Positions 37,847 to 49,603 of a stretch of DNA of 64,000 bases are shown one piece after another. Made by a program: the position numbers and the translations under genes. Source of the stretch: Acetobacteraceae bacterium. GTDB lineage: Bacteria > Pseudomonadota > Alphaproteobacteria > Acetobacterales > Acetobacteraceae. Positions within the stretch are counted from its first letter, which is position 1. The number at the start of each line of letters is the position of its first letter. The stretch lies in NCBI GenBank assembly GCA_021732665.1, contig JAKFUL010000010.1, positions 62,001 to 126,000 of the forward strand, in the 5' to 3' direction. Below the pieces are notes generated by a model. The model saw only the letters and a program-made list of their open reading frames with translations. It had not been told where the DNA came from and did not search any database.

Positions 37847-38431
37847 ATGAATGTGCTCGGCGCGGTGCTGGGTTGGGCGGTGAGCCTGCTCGGCCGGCTG
37901 CTCGGTTGGGGCCAGCCCAGCACCGCCAGCCCGACGCCACCCACCACCGAGAGCGTGCCTCCGCCGGCCACCCACCAGATGCCGGCGGCCATCCCGGTCT
38001 CCGGCACCGCGGAAGCGCCCGTCCTGCCTGGCGAGCAGTTCAGGGTGGCATGGGCGGGAGCCTGCCAACGCGCCGGGCTACCCGGCGGCCTGCGGGTTTA
38101 TGCCCGGAAATCCGGAAAGGACGTGGGGCGGACCGATGAGCGATTTGCCCCGGACCATGTGCGGTACGTGATGAGGCATACCTGGGCATCGTGGCACTAC
38201 GCCATCAACACAGATCTCATGCTGCTGAAGAGGGACGGTGCCTGGGAGACGACCGATGTCTTGCAGGTTTATGTTCACCTGATGCCTGCCGCATACGTGC
38301 AGGAGGCCAAGGATTGGTTGGCTGGGGGACGTCGATTTCCGGTTCGGGGCACGGGCACGGACAGGCGTTTCCGCGCAGTAGCCGAGCAGTCCGGGCGCAC
38401 CATCCCGCTGGGGCGTCCACCGCGCAAGTAA
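37847..38431 (+). pseudogene. Tyrosine recombinase (integrase) C-terminal remnant fused to an unrelated N-terminus
   Basis: 'RHTWASWHYAINTDLMLLKRDGAWETTDVLQVYVHLMP' resembles the integrase C-terminal catalytic region; no N-terminal half; adjacent to tRNA 3' end. Confidence 0.65.
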
Positions 38432-38455
38432 GTGACTGATATATAGAGAGATAAA

Positions 38456-38530
<75 letters not shown>

Positions 38531-38618
38531 AGCGCCGGCAGGGCTTACCCCCCCATGCGCGGCGCCGCAAGCCCCGATGCGGCTTGACCTTCCGCACCAC
38601 CCCGGCTTCTTCTCCGCC

Positions 38619-38798
38619 ATGCCCTCCAACCCCGACCGCGAGGCCCAGAAGCAGGCCCGCCTGGCCCAGGCGCTTCGCGAAAACCTGCGCCGGCGCAAGG
38701 CCCAGGCCCGCGCCCGGGAGGAGGCAGCGCCCGCGAAAAACCCTACTGCGGCCAACCCCGAACCACCCCATCCCGAAAAAACACCTGATAAGGCGTAG
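38619..38798 (+). CDS. Small basic hypothetical protein
   Basis: MPSNPDREAQKQARLAQALRENLRRRKAQARAREE...; charged helix. Confidence 0.5.
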   Translation: MPSNPDREAQKQARLAQALRENLRRRKAQARAREEAAPAKNPTAANPEPPHPEKTPDKA

Positions 38799-39153
38799 TC
38801 CCCGCGGCCTCGCCTTCCAATGCGCGCCAGCGGCCATTGGTGCACAGCACCCCTCCCTGAGCCGGTACGGCATCGAACTCTGCCCGGTTGCGCAGCACCG
38901 TCCCGTCGGCCAGCGTCGCGGTGAAATCAGTGGTGCACAGGGCGCCCCGTACCACCGGGTCATATTCACCGATGATCACGCCACCGCCGCCCGTGCTGCC
39001 GAATTGGCGCTGGTGCAGCGGCCAGGTGCCGTAATCCGGCGTCTCGGCGGCGGGCTGCGCCTGCGCGGTCACGGCCAAGATCCCGATGCCCAGGATCCTC
39101 CCCCAACACAACCTGGCCATCACCGTCCTCACCAGCGCCCTGTCACCTCGCAT
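38743..39153 (-). CDS. Hypothetical exported protein
   Basis: Signal-like N-terminus; '[38 protein letters not shown]'. Confidence 0.55.
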   Translation of the reverse strand: MRGDRALVRTVMARLCWGRILGIGILAVTAQAQPAAETPDYGTWPLHQRQFGSTGGGGVIIGEYDPVVRGALCTTDFTATLADGTVLRNRAEFDAVPAQGGVLCTNGRWRALEGEAAGTTPYQVFFRDGVVRGWPQ

Positions 39154-39304
39154 CGCACACCTCCTTGAGTTCTTGCAGAAGGGCTACGGGCCGGCGCCCG
39201 GGGTGGATGCACGGGGTGGATGCAGGGGCCGCGATTGCCCCACCCCCCCGGCTGGTCTAGACCCTGGGCGCTCCGCACCCCGACGAAAGGCTGGATTCCA
39301 CGCA

Positions 39305-39859
39305 ATGCCCATCATGCCCGACCATTGGATCCGTCGCATGGCGACCGATCACGGCATGATCGAGCCTTTCGTCGAAAGCCAGAAGCGCGAAGGCGTGATC
39401 AGCTACGGCCTCTCCTCCTTCGGCTACGACGCGCGGGCGACAGACGAGTTTAAGATCTTCACCAATGTCGACAATGCGGTGGTCGACCCCAAGGCGTTTT
39501 CCGAAACCGGCTTCGTCACCCGCCGGGGACCGGTCTGCATCATCCCGCCCAATTCCTTCATCCTCACCTCCACGGTCGAGTATTTCCGGATACCCCGCGA
39601 CATCCTGGTGATCTGCCTTGGCAAATCCACCTATGCCCGCTGCGGGCTGATCGTGAATGTCACGCCCCTGGAGCCGGAATGGGAGGGCCAGGTGACCATC
39701 GAGATCAGCAACACCACGCCGCTGCCCGCAAAAGTCTATGCCAATGAAGGCATCTGCCAGTTCCTGTTCCTCCAGGGCGAAAGCGCGCCCGAGGTGAGCT
39801 ATGCCGATCGCGCCGGCAAATACATGGGCCAGCGCGGCGTCGCGTTGCCGAGGCTTTGA
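39305..39859 (+). CDS. dcd: dCTP deaminase
   Basis: '[49 protein letters not shown]', '[23 protein letters not shown]'. Confidence 0.95.
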   Translation: MPIMPDHWIRRMATDHGMIEPFVESQKREGVISYGLSSFGYDARATDEFKIFTNVDNAVVDPKAFSETGFVTRRGPVCIIPPNSFILTSTVEYFRIPRDILVICLGKSTYARCGLIVNVTPLEPEWEGQVTIEISNTTPLPAKVYANEGICQFLFLQGESAPEVSYADRAGKYMGQRGVALPRL

Positions 39860-39928
39860 TCCATGGCCTATAACATCCACAGGTGTGGTGCCCCCCGGCC
39901 ATGCTCCCAACAGGAGCAGTGCTGAATC

Positions 39929-41188
39929 ATGGACCGCATTCGCATCCGCGGCGGCAAGCCGCTTTCCGGCAGCATTTCCGTCTCCGGCGCCAAGAACGCC
40001 GTGCTGGCCCTGATGCCGGCCGCACTTCTGGCCGATGGCCCGCTGCGCCTCTCCAACGTGCCCAACCTGGCCGATGTCGCGACGATGACGCAACTGCTTC
40101 GCCACCTCGGCATGGAGGTCGAGCACGACAAGGCGGTCCGCAGCCTGACCATCGCCGGCCCGGCCTCGGTGCTGGAAGCACCCTATGACATCGTGCGGAA
40201 AATGCGCGCCTCGGTCCTCGTGCTCGGCCCGCTGGTGGCCAAGCACGGCATCGCCCGCGTCTCCCTGCCCGGCGGCTGCGCCATCGGCACGCGGCCGGTC
40301 GATCTCCACCTGAAAGGGCTGGAGGCCATGGGCGCGACCATCACCGTCGAGGGCGGCTATATCGAAGCCCGGGCGCCGGCCGGCGGCCTGAAGGCCGCGC
40401 GGATCATCTTCCCCGTCGTCAGCGTCGGCGCCACCGAAAATCTGCTGATGGCCGCGACCCTGGCGGAGGGCGAGACCGAGCTGGTGAACGCGGCGCGCGA
40501 GCCGGAGATCGAGGATCTCGTTCTCTGCCTGATGCGCATGGGCGCGCGCATCGAGGGCATCGGCACCGACCGGCTGCGCGTCACTGGCGTGCGAAGCCTC
40601 GCCGCCGCGCAGCACCCCGTCGTGATGGACCGCATCGAGGCCGGCACCTATGCCTGCGCCGCCGCCATCACCGGCGGCGAGGTGTTTTTGGAGGGTGCGC
40701 GCCTGGAACACCTCGGCGCCGTAGCCCGCGTGCTGCGCGAGGCAGGGGTGGGCGTCAATGAAGAGCAGGCGGGCCTTCGTATCGCCCGCATGAACGGCCT
40801 GCACGGGGTGGACGTCGTGACCGAGCCTTTCCCGGGCTTCGCCACCGACATGCAGGCCCAGTTCATGGCGCTGATGTGCGTGGCCCAGGGCGCCTCCATG
40901 GTCACCGAGACCATTTTCGAAAATCGCTTCATGCATGTGCCTGAGCTGAACCGGATGGGTGCGCGCATCAATGTGCATGGCGCCTCGGCCATCGTGCGCG
41001 GCGTGCCCAAGCTGTCGGGCGCGCCAGTGATGGCGACCGACCTTCGCGCCTCAGTCAGCCTGGTGCTGGCCGGCCTCGCGGCGAAGGGCGAGACGGTGGT
41101 CAACCGCGTCTATCACCTCGATCGCGGCTATGAGCGGCTGGAGGAAAAACTCGCAGCCGTCGGCGCCGACATCGAACGGCTCGCCTGA
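39929..41188 (+). CDS. murA: UDP-N-acetylglucosamine 1-carboxyvinyltransferase
   Basis: '[34 protein letters not shown]', '[17 protein letters not shown]'. Confidence 0.96.
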   Translation: MDRIRIRGGKPLSGSISVSGAKNAVLALMPAALLADGPLRLSNVPNLADVATMTQLLRHLGMEVEHDKAVRSLTIAGPASVLEAPYDIVRKMRASVLVLGPLVAKHGIARVSLPGGCAIGTRPVDLHLKGLEAMGATITVEGGYIEARAPAGGLKAARIIFPVVSVGATENLLMAATLAEGETELVNAAREPEIEDLVLCLMRMGARIEGIGTDRLRVTGVRSLAAAQHPVVMDRIEAGTYACAAAITGGEVFLEGARLEHLGAVARVLREAGVGVNEEQAGLRIARMNGLHGVDVVTEPFPGFATDMQAQFMALMCVAQGASMVTETIFENRFMHVPELNRMGARINVHGASAIVRGVPKLSGAPVMATDLRASVSLVLAGLAAKGETVVNRVYHLDRGYERLEEKLAAVGADIERLA

Positions 41189-41228
41189 TGTTCACACCGC
41201 TGTCGCGGGTTTTCCGGTAGATTTTGTC

Positions 41229-41912
41229 ATGGACCAACCCCTCGCTTCCCCTGCCCTGCTGGGCACCACGCAGCCTCTTGTGCTGGCTCTCCCCAAGGGC
41301 CGCATCCTGAAGGAGCTGGCGCCCGTTCTGGCCCGCGCCGGCCTCACCCCCGCGCCGGATTGCGCCGACGAGGACAGCCGCCGGCTGCGCTTCGAGACCG
41401 AGGATGCGGGCGTGGATGTCATCCGCGTGCGCAGCTTCGATGTCGCGACCTTCGTCGCCCATGGCGCGGCGCAGATCGGCGTCTGCGGCGGCGATGTGCT
41501 GATGGAGTTCGATTATCAGGAACTCTACGCGCCGCTCGACCTGGGCATCGGCGCCTGCCGCGTGTCCGTGGCCGGGCAGGTGGATGCGCCGCCCCAGGAT
41601 CCGTCGCGCTGGTCGCGCATCGCGGTGGCCACGAAATACCCCAATATCGCGCGCAAGCACTATGCCGCGCGCGGCGTGCAGGCCGAGGTGGTGCATCTCA
41701 ATGGCGCCATGGAACTCGCACCCTCCTTGGGCCTGGCCAATGTGATCGTGGACCTCGTCGCCACCGGCGCCACGCTCAAGGCGAATGGGCTCGTCGAGAC
41801 CGAGGTGATCGCCGAGGTCACCTCGCGCCTGATCATCAACCGTTCGGCGCTGAAGACCATGCCTGAGCGCATCGGCGCGTTGCTCGCGCGCTTCCGGGAC
41901 GCCATCGCGTGA
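41229..41912 (+). CDS. hisG: ATP phosphoribosyltransferase, short form
   Basis: 'LVLALPKGRILKELAPVLARAG', 'DLVATGATLKANGLVE'; 227 aa. Confidence 0.93.
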   Translation: MDQPLASPALLGTTQPLVLALPKGRILKELAPVLARAGLTPAPDCADEDSRRLRFETEDAGVDVIRVRSFDVATFVAHGAAQIGVCGGDVLMEFDYQELYAPLDLGIGACRVSVAGQVDAPPQDPSRWSRIAVATKYPNIARKHYAARGVQAEVVHLNGAMELAPSLGLANVIVDLVATGATLKANGLVETEVIAEVTSRLIINRSALKTMPERIGALLARFRDAIA

Positions 41913-43192
41913 AGTGGCTGGACACTGCGGCGCCCGGTTTCGAGGCTGATTTCGCCGCCCTGCTGGATGAAGCGCGCGAGACAACCGCCAGCGTGGGCGG
42001 GGTGGTCGCCGGGATCATCGCCGATATCCGGGCGCGCGGCGATGCGGCGCTGGTGGATTTCACCGCCCGCTTCGATGGCTGGCAGCCCGGCGCGCTGCGC
42101 GTGACGGCCGGTGAATTGGCCGAGGCGGAGGCCTCCATCGATCCGGGATTGCTGGCCGCGCTGGATGTGGCGGCGGCGCGCATCGAGGCCTTTCATCGCG
42201 CGCAAATGCCCGCCGATATCAGGCTCGACGACCCGGCCGGCCTGACACTGGGCATGCGCTGGGGGGCGCTGGACGCGGTGGGCCTCTACGTGCCCGGCGG
42301 CAAGGCGGCCTATCCATCCTCCGTCCTGATGAACGCCATTCCCGCCCGCGTGGCGGGGGTGGCGCGGGTGTGCATGTGCGTGCCGACACCGGGCGGGCTG
42401 CTCAACCCGCTGGTGCTGGCGGCCGCGAAGCGGGCGGGGGTGACGGAGGTGTTTCGCGTCGGCGGCGCGCAGGCGGTGGCGGCCATGGCCTGGGGCACCG
42501 AAAACATCGCGCCGGTGGACCGCATCGTGGGGCCGGGCAATGCCTTCGTGGCCGAGGCCAAGCGCCAGGTGTTCGGCCGCGTGGGCATCGACAGCATCGC
42601 CGGGCCTTCGGAAGTCGTGGTGCTGGCCGATCGCGACAATGATCCCGCGCATGTGGCGATGGATCTGCTGGCGCAGGCCGAGCATGACGAGGCGGCGCAG
42701 AGCATCCTGATCACCGATGACGCGGGTTTTGGCCGGGCGGTGGCGGCCGCGGTGGAAGACGCGCTGCGCACCCTGCCCCGCACCGCCATTGCGAGCGCCA
42801 GCTGGGCCGCGCATGGCGCCGTGGTGCTGGTCCGCGACTGGGACGAGGGTGTCGCGCTGACCAACCGCCTGGCGCCGGAGCACCTACAGATCATGACAGC
42901 CGCGCCGGAGGCGCTCTTCGCCCGCATCCGCCACGCCGGCGCCGCCTTCCTGGGCCGCTGGTGCCCCGAGGCCCTGGGCGATTATGTCGCCGGCCCCAAC
43001 CATGTGCTGCCCACCGGGCGTTCAGCGCGGTTTGCCTCCGGGCTTTCGGTGTTCGACTTCCTCAAGCGTACCACCTGGGTGGCGGCGGAGGAGCGCGGGC
43101 TGCGCGCCATCGGACCCGCCGCGGTGGCGCTGGCCGAGGCGGAGGGGCTGGGCGCCCATGCCCGCAGCATCGCCACGCGCCTTACACCTTGA
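41909..43192 (+). CDS. hisD: Histidinol dehydrogenase
   Basis: 'VGLYVPGGKAAYPSSVLMNAIPA', 'VDRIVGPGNAFVAEAKRQVFG', 'IAGPSEVVVLAD'. Confidence 0.95.
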   Translation: MKWLDTAAPGFEADFAALLDEARETTASVGGVVAGIIADIRARGDAALVDFTARFDGWQPGALRVTAGELAEAEASIDPGLLAALDVAAARIEAFHRAQMPADIRLDDPAGLTLGMRWGALDAVGLYVPGGKAAYPSSVLMNAIPARVAGVARVCMCVPTPGGLLNPLVLAAAKRAGVTEVFRVGGAQAVAAMAWGTENIAPVDRIVGPGNAFVAEAKRQVFGRVGIDSIAGPSEVVVLADRDNDPAHVAMDLLAQAEHDEAAQSILITDDAGFGRAVAAAVEDALRTLPRTAIASASWAAHGAVVLVRDWDEGVALTNRLAPEHLQIMTAAPEALFARIRHAGAAFLGRWCPEALGDYVAGPNHVLPTGRSARFASGLSVFDFLKRTTWVAAEERGLRAIGPAAVALAEAEGLGAHARSIATRLTP

Positions 43193-43322
43193 CCTGAAAC
43201 CCTGCCGAGACCATGTTGCGCCGCGCGCAGCCCGACCTTCGAGTCCGGCCGGTTGCCGCGCATTCCCGGATTTCAGGGCGCTCCCCGCCCTCCCAGCCAA
43301 GGTTGTTCGACAATGAGCGCGT

Positions 43323-43541
43323 ATGTCTAAAGAGGACATGATCGAATTCAGCGGTCAGGTCATGGAGCTGCTGCCCAACGCCATGTTCCGGGTCAAGCTG
43401 GACAATGAGCACCTCGTGCTCGCCCACACCTCCGGCAAGATGCGCAAGAACCGCATCCGTGTGCTGGCGGGGGACCGGGTGAACGTCGAGATGACGCCCT
43501 ACGACCTCACCAAGGGTCGGATCACATTTCGGTTCAAGTAA
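43323..43541 (+). CDS. infA: Translation initiation factor IF-1
   Basis: '[72 protein letters not shown]'. Confidence 0.97.
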   Translation: MSKEDMIEFSGQVMELLPNAMFRVKLDNEHLVLAHTSGKMRKNRIRVLAGDRVNVEMTPYDLTKGRITFRFK

Positions 43542-44113
43542 GCAGCCTACCGCTCGTCCTCGCCTCCGCCAGCCCGCGGCGGCTGGAGCTTCTGGCCCGG
43601 ATCGGCGTGGTGCCCCGCGCGATCCGCCCGGCCGATCTGGACGAGACACCCCTCCCCGCCGAATTGCCGCACAAGCTGGCCGAGCGGCTCTGCGCGCTCA
43701 AGGCCCAGGCCATGGCCTCGCCCGATGCGCTGGTGCTGGCGGCTGACACGGTCGTCGGCGTCGGCCGGCGAATCCTGGGCAAGCCGTCCGATGCGGCCGA
43801 GGCGCGGGCCTTCCTCACCCTCATGTCCGGCCGCCGCCACCGCGTGCACACCGGCGTGGCGCTGGCCGTGCCCGGCCAAAAACTTCGCACTCGCCTCGTG
43901 ACCTCCGTCGTCGCCTTCCAGCGGCTGACCGAGGCGCAGATCGCGGCCTATCTCGAAGCGGGCGAATGGCAGGGCAAGGCCGGCGGCTACGCCATCCAGG
44001 GCAGCGCCGAGGCCTGGGTGCGCTTCATGTCCGGCTCCTGGTCCAACATCGTGGGCCTGCCGCTGTTCGAAACGGCGCAATTGCTGCGGGGGGTGGGGTG
44101 GCTCAGGCCGTAA
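43526..44113 (+). CDS. maf: Maf-family nucleotide pyrophosphatase (start uncertain)
   Basis: Frame reads '...[22 protein letters not shown]...[11 protein letters not shown]...[10 protein letters not shown]'; the motif lies upstream of the first in-frame GTG (43604/43607). Confidence 0.85.
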   Translation: MSVQVSSLPLVLASASPRRLELLARIGVVPRAIRPADLDETPLPAELPHKLAERLCALKAQAMASPDALVLAADTVVGVGRRILGKPSDAAEARAFLTLMSGRRHRVHTGVALAVPGQKLRTRLVTSVVAFQRLTEAQIAAYLEAGEWQGKAGGYAIQGSAEAWVRFMSGSWSNIVGLPLFETAQLLRGVGWLRP

Positions 44114-45180
44114 TCCGCGTGGCGGTTTCGCCGGGCGAGCGCCGCGTCGCCCTGCTGTTGGACGGTGTGCTGACCGAGGCCTGGGTGGAACGCCCCGCGC
44201 GCCCCGATGGCGTGGGCGATGTGCTGGCCGCGCGCGTCTCGGCCGTGGCGCCCGCCATGGCCGGCGCCTTCCTCGCCCTGCCCGATGGACAGACCGGCTT
44301 CCTGCCGGAATCCGAGGCCAGCCTCTCCCGCCGCCCGCTGAAGGAGGTTGTGCAGGAAGGCCGGCTGCTGGTGGTGCGCATCACCCGCGCGGCGCAAGGC
44401 GCGAAGGGGCCGCGCGTCTCGGTCAAGCGCGCGCCGGCGATCGCGGCGACCGGGCCTGGGCTGATCGAGCGCGGCCCCGATGCCGCGCGGCGGCTGCTCG
44501 CCGCCTTCCCCGATGCCGAAATTCTCGCCGACAACACCGTCGAGGCGAAGCGCCTTGGCGCGCGGCTGGTGCCGCGCGCCTTCGATGACGAGATCGAGGC
44601 CGAATTCGAAGCCCTTGCCACCGCCGCCATCCCGCTCACCGGCGGGGGTGCCCTCGTCATCCAGACGACCCATGCGCTGACCGCCATCGATGTGGATGCC
44701 GGCAGCCATGCCGGCGCCGATCGCGCGGCAGCCCAGGCGCTCAACGCGGCCGCGCTGCACGAGGCCGCGCGCCAGATCCGGCTGCGCAACTGCGCGGGCG
44801 GCATCCTGATCGACGCCGCGGGGATGGCGGCGCGGGACCGTGCGGCGCTGGAACCCGTGCTGCGCGAGGCCCTGGCGCCGGACCGCCTGGCCGAACTTCT
44901 GGGCACCGGCCCGCTTGGCCTGTACGAAATCCGCCGCGCCCGCATCCACCCCCCATTGGCCGAAACCCTGGCAGGACCGCTCACCCCCGGCCTGGCCCTG
45001 CTGCGCGCGGCGGCCCGCGAGGCCGCGCAGGCGCCGCATCGCCGCCTGGCGCTGCATGCCCCCGGCCCCGTGCTGGCGGCCTTGCGCGCCCTGCCCGGGG
45101 CCCTGGCGGAATACGAACAGGCCAGCGGCCACGAACTGAGCCTGCGGCCGGGCGAAAGCGGGATCACCGATGCCGACTGA
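44098..45180 (+). CDS. Ribonuclease E/G family protein
   Basis: GTG start overlapping maf; S1-like N-terminus, '[31 protein letters not shown]'. Confidence 0.83.
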   Translation: MAQAVIRVAVSPGERRVALLLDGVLTEAWVERPARPDGVGDVLAARVSAVAPAMAGAFLALPDGQTGFLPESEASLSRRPLKEVVQEGRLLVVRITRAAQGAKGPRVSVKRAPAIAATGPGLIERGPDAARRLLAAFPDAEILADNTVEAKRLGARLVPRAFDDEIEAEFEALATAAIPLTGGGALVIQTTHALTAIDVDAGSHAGADRAAAQALNAAALHEAARQIRLRNCAGGILIDAAGMAARDRAALEPVLREALAPDRLAELLGTGPLGLYEIRRARIHPPLAETLAGPLTPGLALLRAAAREAAQAPHRRLALHAPGPVLAALRALPGALAEYEQASGHELSLRPGESGITDAD

Positions 45181-45337
45181 CAAAAAACCCTGCCCGATCT
45201 GCCGCAAGCCCGCCGGCCCCGCACCGCTGCGGCCCTTCTGCTCGGAGCGCTGCCGCCAGGTCGATCTCGGCCGCTGGTTCACCGAAAGCTATGCGGTGCC
45301 GGGCAAGCCCTTGGGCGAGGAAGACGAGGTGGAATAG
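45170..45337 (+). CDS. yacG: DNA gyrase inhibitor YacG (zinc-binding), 55 aa
   Basis: '[55 protein letters not shown]' with CxxC...CxxxC; below the ORF-track size cutoff. Confidence 0.9.
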   Translation: MPTDKKPCPICRKPAGPAPLRPFCSERCRQVDLGRWFTESYAVPGKPLGEEDEVE

Positions 45338-46632
45338 CGCGCGCCGGGTCCGAAGAGCTTTTCGCGATAGGTCCCCGGCGCGTATGCCGTCTTGTAGGCG
45401 CCGCGTTCCTGCAGGGCGGGGACAAGCAGCTCCACCACATCCTCCAGGCATTCCGGGAAGACGGTGCGGGAGAGGTTGAAGCCATCGGCACCGGATTCCG
45501 CGGCATAGGCGATCAGCGTCTCGGCCACGGTCTGCGCGCTGCCGACAATCGGTTTCTGCCGGCTGCCGAGGATGAACTGGTCCACCAGACCGCGCCTGGT
45601 GAGCGTGCCGCCCATGGCCCGCGCCATGGCCGTGACATTGGACTGGATGGCATTGCTTTCGGCGGTGATCGGCTCGTCCGGGCCGAAGCGGTTGAAATCC
45701 AGCCCCAGCGAGGCGGCGGCGTGGGCGAGTGCGCCCTCGACCGAGGAATGCGCCCTGTACTCCGCCAGTTTTTCCGCGGCTTCGGCATCGCTGCGGCCCA
45801 GCACCAGCGTGGCGCCGACAAACGCCTTGACGGGGCGGGCCGTGGCAAGGCCACGCAGCCGGGCAATGCCCTGCCCCACCAAAGCGGGCGGGCCGCCATT
45901 CATGAAGACGCATTCGGCATGCTGTGCCGCGAAGGCCAGGCCGCGCGGGCTGGCGCCGGCCTGGTAGAGCACCGGCGTGCGCTGCGGCGAGGGCTCGCAC
46001 AGATGCGGCGCGTCGATGCGGTATTGCCGGCCGTGGTGATGGATGGCGCGCACCTTGGCGGGGTCGGTGAAGACGCTGAGCCGGTCGCGCCGCACCGCGT
46101 CGTCATCCCAGGATTCTTCCCAGAGCTTGTGCACGACGGTCATGTACTCATCCGCCATGTCGTAGCGGTCGTCATGCTTGAGCTGGGCGTCGAGCCCCAT
46201 GGCTCGGGCGGCACTGTCGAGATAGCCGGTGACGATGTTCCAGCCGATGCGGCCCTGGGTCAGATGGTCCAGCGTGCTCATTCGGCGCGCGAAGGGATAA
46301 GGCTGTTCATATGAGAGGTTGGCGGTGACGCCGAAGCCGAGATTGGCGGTGACCGCGGCCATGGCGGGGACGATCAGCATGGGGTCCAACAGCGGCACCT
46401 GCACGGCGTGGCGGATGGCGGCGTCGGCGCTGCCATCGAGCACGTCGTAGATCCCCAGCACATCGGCCAGGAACAACCCGTCGAACAACCCGCGCTCCAG
46501 CAGGCGGGCGAGGTCGAGCCAATGCTGGAGCTGGTTGTAGTCGGCGCTGGTGTCGCGCGGGTGGGTCCACATCCCGTGCTGGATATGGCCCACGCAGGCC
46601 ATGTCGAAGGCGTTGAGAGCGATGGGTCTCAA
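45289..46632 (-). CDS. NtaA/DmoA-family FMN-dependent monooxygenase (LLM class)
   Basis: '[22 protein letters not shown]', '[20 protein letters not shown]', '[17 protein letters not shown]'; TTG start overlaps upstream stop. Confidence 0.87.
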   Translation of the reverse strand: MRPIALNAFDMACVGHIQHGMWTHPRDTSADYNQLQHWLDLARLLERGLFDGLFLADVLGIYDVLDGSADAAIRHAVQVPLLDPMLIVPAMAAVTANLGFGVTANLSYEQPYPFARRMSTLDHLTQGRIGWNIVTGYLDSAARAMGLDAQLKHDDRYDMADEYMTVVHKLWEESWDDDAVRRDRLSVFTDPAKVRAIHHHGRQYRIDAPHLCEPSPQRTPVLYQAGASPRGLAFAAQHAECVFMNGGPPALVGQGIARLRGLATARPVKAFVGATLVLGRSDAEAAEKLAEYRAHSSVEGALAHAAASLGLDFNRFGPDEPITAESNAIQSNVTAMARAMGGTLTRRGLVDQFILGSRQKPIVGSAQTVAETLIAYAAESGADGFNLSRTVFPECLEDVVELLVPALQERGAYKTAYAPGTYREKLFGPGARYSTSSSSPKGLPGTA

Positions 46633-46931
46633 GGCTTTACGAAGGTCACGCCATTCGCGGCCATGAAGCTGTTGAGGTCCTGCCGCTGCACGCCGGTGAG
46701 GCAGGCGGTGTCGGCGGCCGCGTTGTGGCGGAAGGTGTAGATCGTCAGCGTGTCGCCGGAGATGGCGGCGCGGCAGAAGCCCTGCTCCGCGGTGGGCGCG
46801 TTGTTCGGGCACATCTCGAGGTCGATGTGCTGCACGTGGTCATGGAACTCCTGATAGGTGATCCAGCATTGCGGGGTTTGCGCCAGGGCCAGGGCGGGGA
46901 GGAGGGAGGCGAGCAGGATGGTGCGCAGCAT
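46629..46931 (-). CDS. Small exported hypothetical protein (100 aa)
   Basis: Signal peptide 'MLRTILLASLLPALALAQ', then Cys-containing mature region. Confidence 0.65.
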   Translation of the reverse strand: MLRTILLASLLPALALAQTPQCWITYQEFHDHVQHIDLEMCPNNAPTAEQGFCRAAISGDTLTIYTFRHNAAADTACLTGVQRQDLNSFMAANGVTFVKP

Positions 46932-47070
46932 GGCGGTGTCCTGATGGTTGAGATTTCGGTCGTAGCATGGGTGCCGGGGATGGCACAGGCCACGCCGCTG
47001 CCGTGGTGCCTGGGCCGGGGGCGGATCAATCGCCGCGGCGCCGCCTCGCTCACACCCGTGCGCGGCACAC

Positions 47071-48360
47071 CTATCCCGCAAAGGGATCCCGCAGCGCGAT
47101 CGTGTCATCACGGTCTGGCGAGGTGCTGAGCATCATCACCGGCGCCTCCACAAGTTCCTCGATTCGGCGGACATATTTCACCGCTTCCGCCGGCAGTTCG
47201 GCGTAGCTGCGGGCGCCGAAGGTGCTGCCGGACCAGCCTTGCATGACTTCAAAGATCGGCTCGGCCGCGGCTTGCGCGCGCATACCGGCGGGCAAGCGGC
47301 GCGTCTCCACTCCGCCGACCTTGTAGCCGACGCAGATCTTCAGCTCCTTCAGCCCGTCCAGCACGTCCAGCTTGGTCAGCACCAGGCCGTTCACGCCGCC
47401 GATCTTCACCGCCTGGCGCACCATGGCGGCGTCGAACCAGCCGCAGCGGCGCGGGCGGCCGGTCACCGTGCCGAATTCGCGGCCCTTCTCGCCCAGCATG
47501 CGTCCAACGTCGTCGAACAGCTCGGAGGGGAAAGGCCCGCTGCCGACGCGCGTGGCATAGGCCTTGGCGATGCCCAGCACGGTGCCGATGGCGCCCGGCC
47601 CCACGCCCGCGCCGGCGGCGGCATTGCCCGCCACCGTGTTGCTGCTGGTGACATAGGGGTAGGTGCCGTGATCGACATCGAGCATCACCGCCTGCGCGCC
47701 CTCGAACAGCACGCGCTTGCCCGCGACGCGCGCGGCATCCAGCGTCTCCCACACCGCTTCGGCATAGGGCAGCAGGCGCGGGGCGAGGGCCAGCAGCTTG
47801 TCAAGCAGCGGCTGCTTCTCGAATTCGGGCGAGCCCAGGCCGCGCAGAAGGGAATTGTGGTGCAGCAGCAACTCATCCAGCTTCGCGCTCAGCGTCTCCG
47901 GCTCCGCCAGGTCGCATACACGGATGGAGCGGCGGCCCACCTTGTCCTCATAGGCCGGGCCGATCCCCCGCCCGGTGGTGCCGATCTTGTCCTCGCCCCG
48001 CGCTGCCTCACGCGCGCGGTCGAGTGCGGGGTGCAGCGGCAGGATCAGCGGCGTGTTCTCGGCGATACGCAGATTGTGCGGGCCGACGTCCAGGCCCTGG
48101 GCCCGTACCTTCTCGATCTCGGAGAACAGCGCGTCTGGGTCCAGCACCACGCCATTGCCGATGATGCCGAGCTTGCCGCGTACCACGCCGCTGGGGAGCA
48201 GCGAGAGCTTATAGGTGGTGTCGCCCACCACCAGCGTATGGCCGGCATTGTGGCCGCCCTGGAAGCGCACGACGATATCGGCACGGCTGGCCAGCCAGTC
48301 CACCACCTTGCCCTTGCCCTCGTCGCCCCATTGGGCGCCGATCACTGCGACATTGGCCAT
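47071..48360 (-). CDS. purA: Adenylosuccinate synthase
   Basis: '[41 protein letters not shown]'. Confidence 0.97.
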   Translation of the reverse strand: MANVAVIGAQWGDEGKGKVVDWLASRADIVVRFQGGHNAGHTLVVGDTTYKLSLLPSGVVRGKLGIIGNGVVLDPDALFSEIEKVRAQGLDVGPHNLRIAENTPLILPLHPALDRAREAARGEDKIGTTGRGIGPAYEDKVGRRSIRVCDLAEPETLSAKLDELLLHHNSLLRGLGSPEFEKQPLLDKLLALAPRLLPYAEAVWETLDAARVAGKRVLFEGAQAVMLDVDHGTYPYVTSSNTVAGNAAAGAGVGPGAIGTVLGIAKAYATRVGSGPFPSELFDDVGRMLGEKGREFGTVTGRPRRCGWFDAAMVRQAVKIGGVNGLVLTKLDVLDGLKELKICVGYKVGGVETRRLPAGMRAQAAAEPIFEVMQGWSGSTFGARSYAELPAEAVKYVRRIEELVEAPVMMLSTSPDRDDTIALRDPFAG

Positions 48361-49526
48361 TATGCTTGTTCCTTCTGCGGCTCTGCCGCTGGCAGGGGCA
48401 CGGCGTCATGGCCGAGCAATTCATGGGTGCAGCGCAGCGCGCGCGGCTGGTCGGTGGGCGAGAGTGCGGCCACCGTGGCATAGCCGCGGCCACGCCAGTC
48501 AGCCGCCGCGCCCCGGTCATGGCCCAGCGGCAGGAAGAGGCGCGGCGGGCGGGGGCTGGGCTGGGCCGCGCGGCGCACCATGTCGGGGTAGAGCGTCATG
48601 CCGGTGGCCGGCTCATCATGCAGGGAAAGATAGCGGCCGCCGCGGGCGAGTTCACCGCTGCGCCCAGGCCCATAGAGGGTGAAGGCCACGCCGACATGGT
48701 AGCGGAAGCCGCGATACTCCGCCGGGTCGAGCGTCACGCTCAAGCCGGGCGAGGCGGCGCGAATGGCGGCGACGATCACCGCCGCATTGTCAGCGATCGC
48801 CCGGGCGCCCGGCGGCAGCGCCAGCCCGGCCAGCACGCGAAGCGCCGCATCCGCCGGGCCGGCCGCGTTCAGCAGCGCCGGCAGCACGGCGGCGATCGGC
48901 CCCGCACCCTCGGCGAGTGCCGCAACGGCGGCGGCGTCCTTGCGGTCCAGCGCCCGGGCCAGCCGGTTGGCGAGCGGCTGGGCCAGGCCCGCCTCCTCCA
49001 GCAGCCGGGGCGTCATGGTGGGCAGGGTGATGTCGAGCGAAAGGCCGGCCACACCCACCGCCGTCAGGGCCTCGACCGCCACCAGGGCAACCTCGGCATC
49101 GGCCTCGGGCATGGCGCCGCCGATGATCTCGATGCCGGCCTGGGCGACCTGGCGTTCGGGGGCGAGTTCGGTGCCGCGCACGCGCAGCACCTGGCCGGCA
49201 TAGGAGAGGCGGAGCGGGCGGGCCTGCAAACCCAGGCGGGTGGCGGCGATGCGCGCCACCTGCGGCGTGGTGTCCGCCCGCAGCCCCATCATGCGCTGGC
49301 TGATCGGGTCCATCAGGCGAAAGGTCTGCTCGGCCACCGCGGCGCCGCCGCCGGCCAGCAGCGAATCCTCGAATTCCAGGAGCGGCGGCTTCACCCGCTC
49401 ATAACCATGGCCAGCGAAGACGGCCATCAGCGCTTCCACGAGTGCCGCCTCGCGCTCGGCCGCGGGCGGCAGCACGTCCATCAGGCCGGCGGGCAGCAAG
49501 GCGGGGTTGGGGGCATCGTCTGTCAT
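48360..49526 (-). CDS. hisZ: ATP phosphoribosyltransferase regulatory subunit
   Basis: HisRS-like without anticodon domain: '[48 protein letters not shown]', '[30 protein letters not shown]'. Confidence 0.92.
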   Translation of the reverse strand: MTDDAPNPALLPAGLMDVLPPAAEREAALVEALMAVFAGHGYERVKPPLLEFEDSLLAGGGAAVAEQTFRLMDPISQRMMGLRADTTPQVARIAATRLGLQARPLRLSYAGQVLRVRGTELAPERQVAQAGIEIIGGAMPEADAEVALVAVEALTAVGVAGLSLDITLPTMTPRLLEEAGLAQPLANRLARALDRKDAAAVAALAEGAGPIAAVLPALLNAAGPADAALRVLAGLALPPGARAIADNAAVIVAAIRAASPGLSVTLDPAEYRGFRYHVGVAFTLYGPGRSGELARGGRYLSLHDEPATGMTLYPDMVRRAAQPSPRPPRLFLPLGHDRGAAADWRGRGYATVAALSPTDQPRALRCTHELLGHDAVPLPAAEPQKEQA

Positions 49527-49603
49527 GGCGCGGCGGGGGTGTGACACAGCGGGTTGCAGTTGGAAACAGGACAACCGCCGGGAGAAGCGCTAAAGCTGAA
49601 CCC

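Noticed and set aside
38577-38618. Longer N-terminus for the small basic protein
   Set aside because: The downstream ATG at 38619 fits the charged-helix protein better; the extension is unsupported.
39257-40978. 573-aa minus-strand ORF
   Set aside because: Antisense to dcd and murA; low-complexity H/G/A/R composition.
43987-45282. 431-aa minus-strand ORF
   Set aside because: Shadow of the RNase E/G gene.
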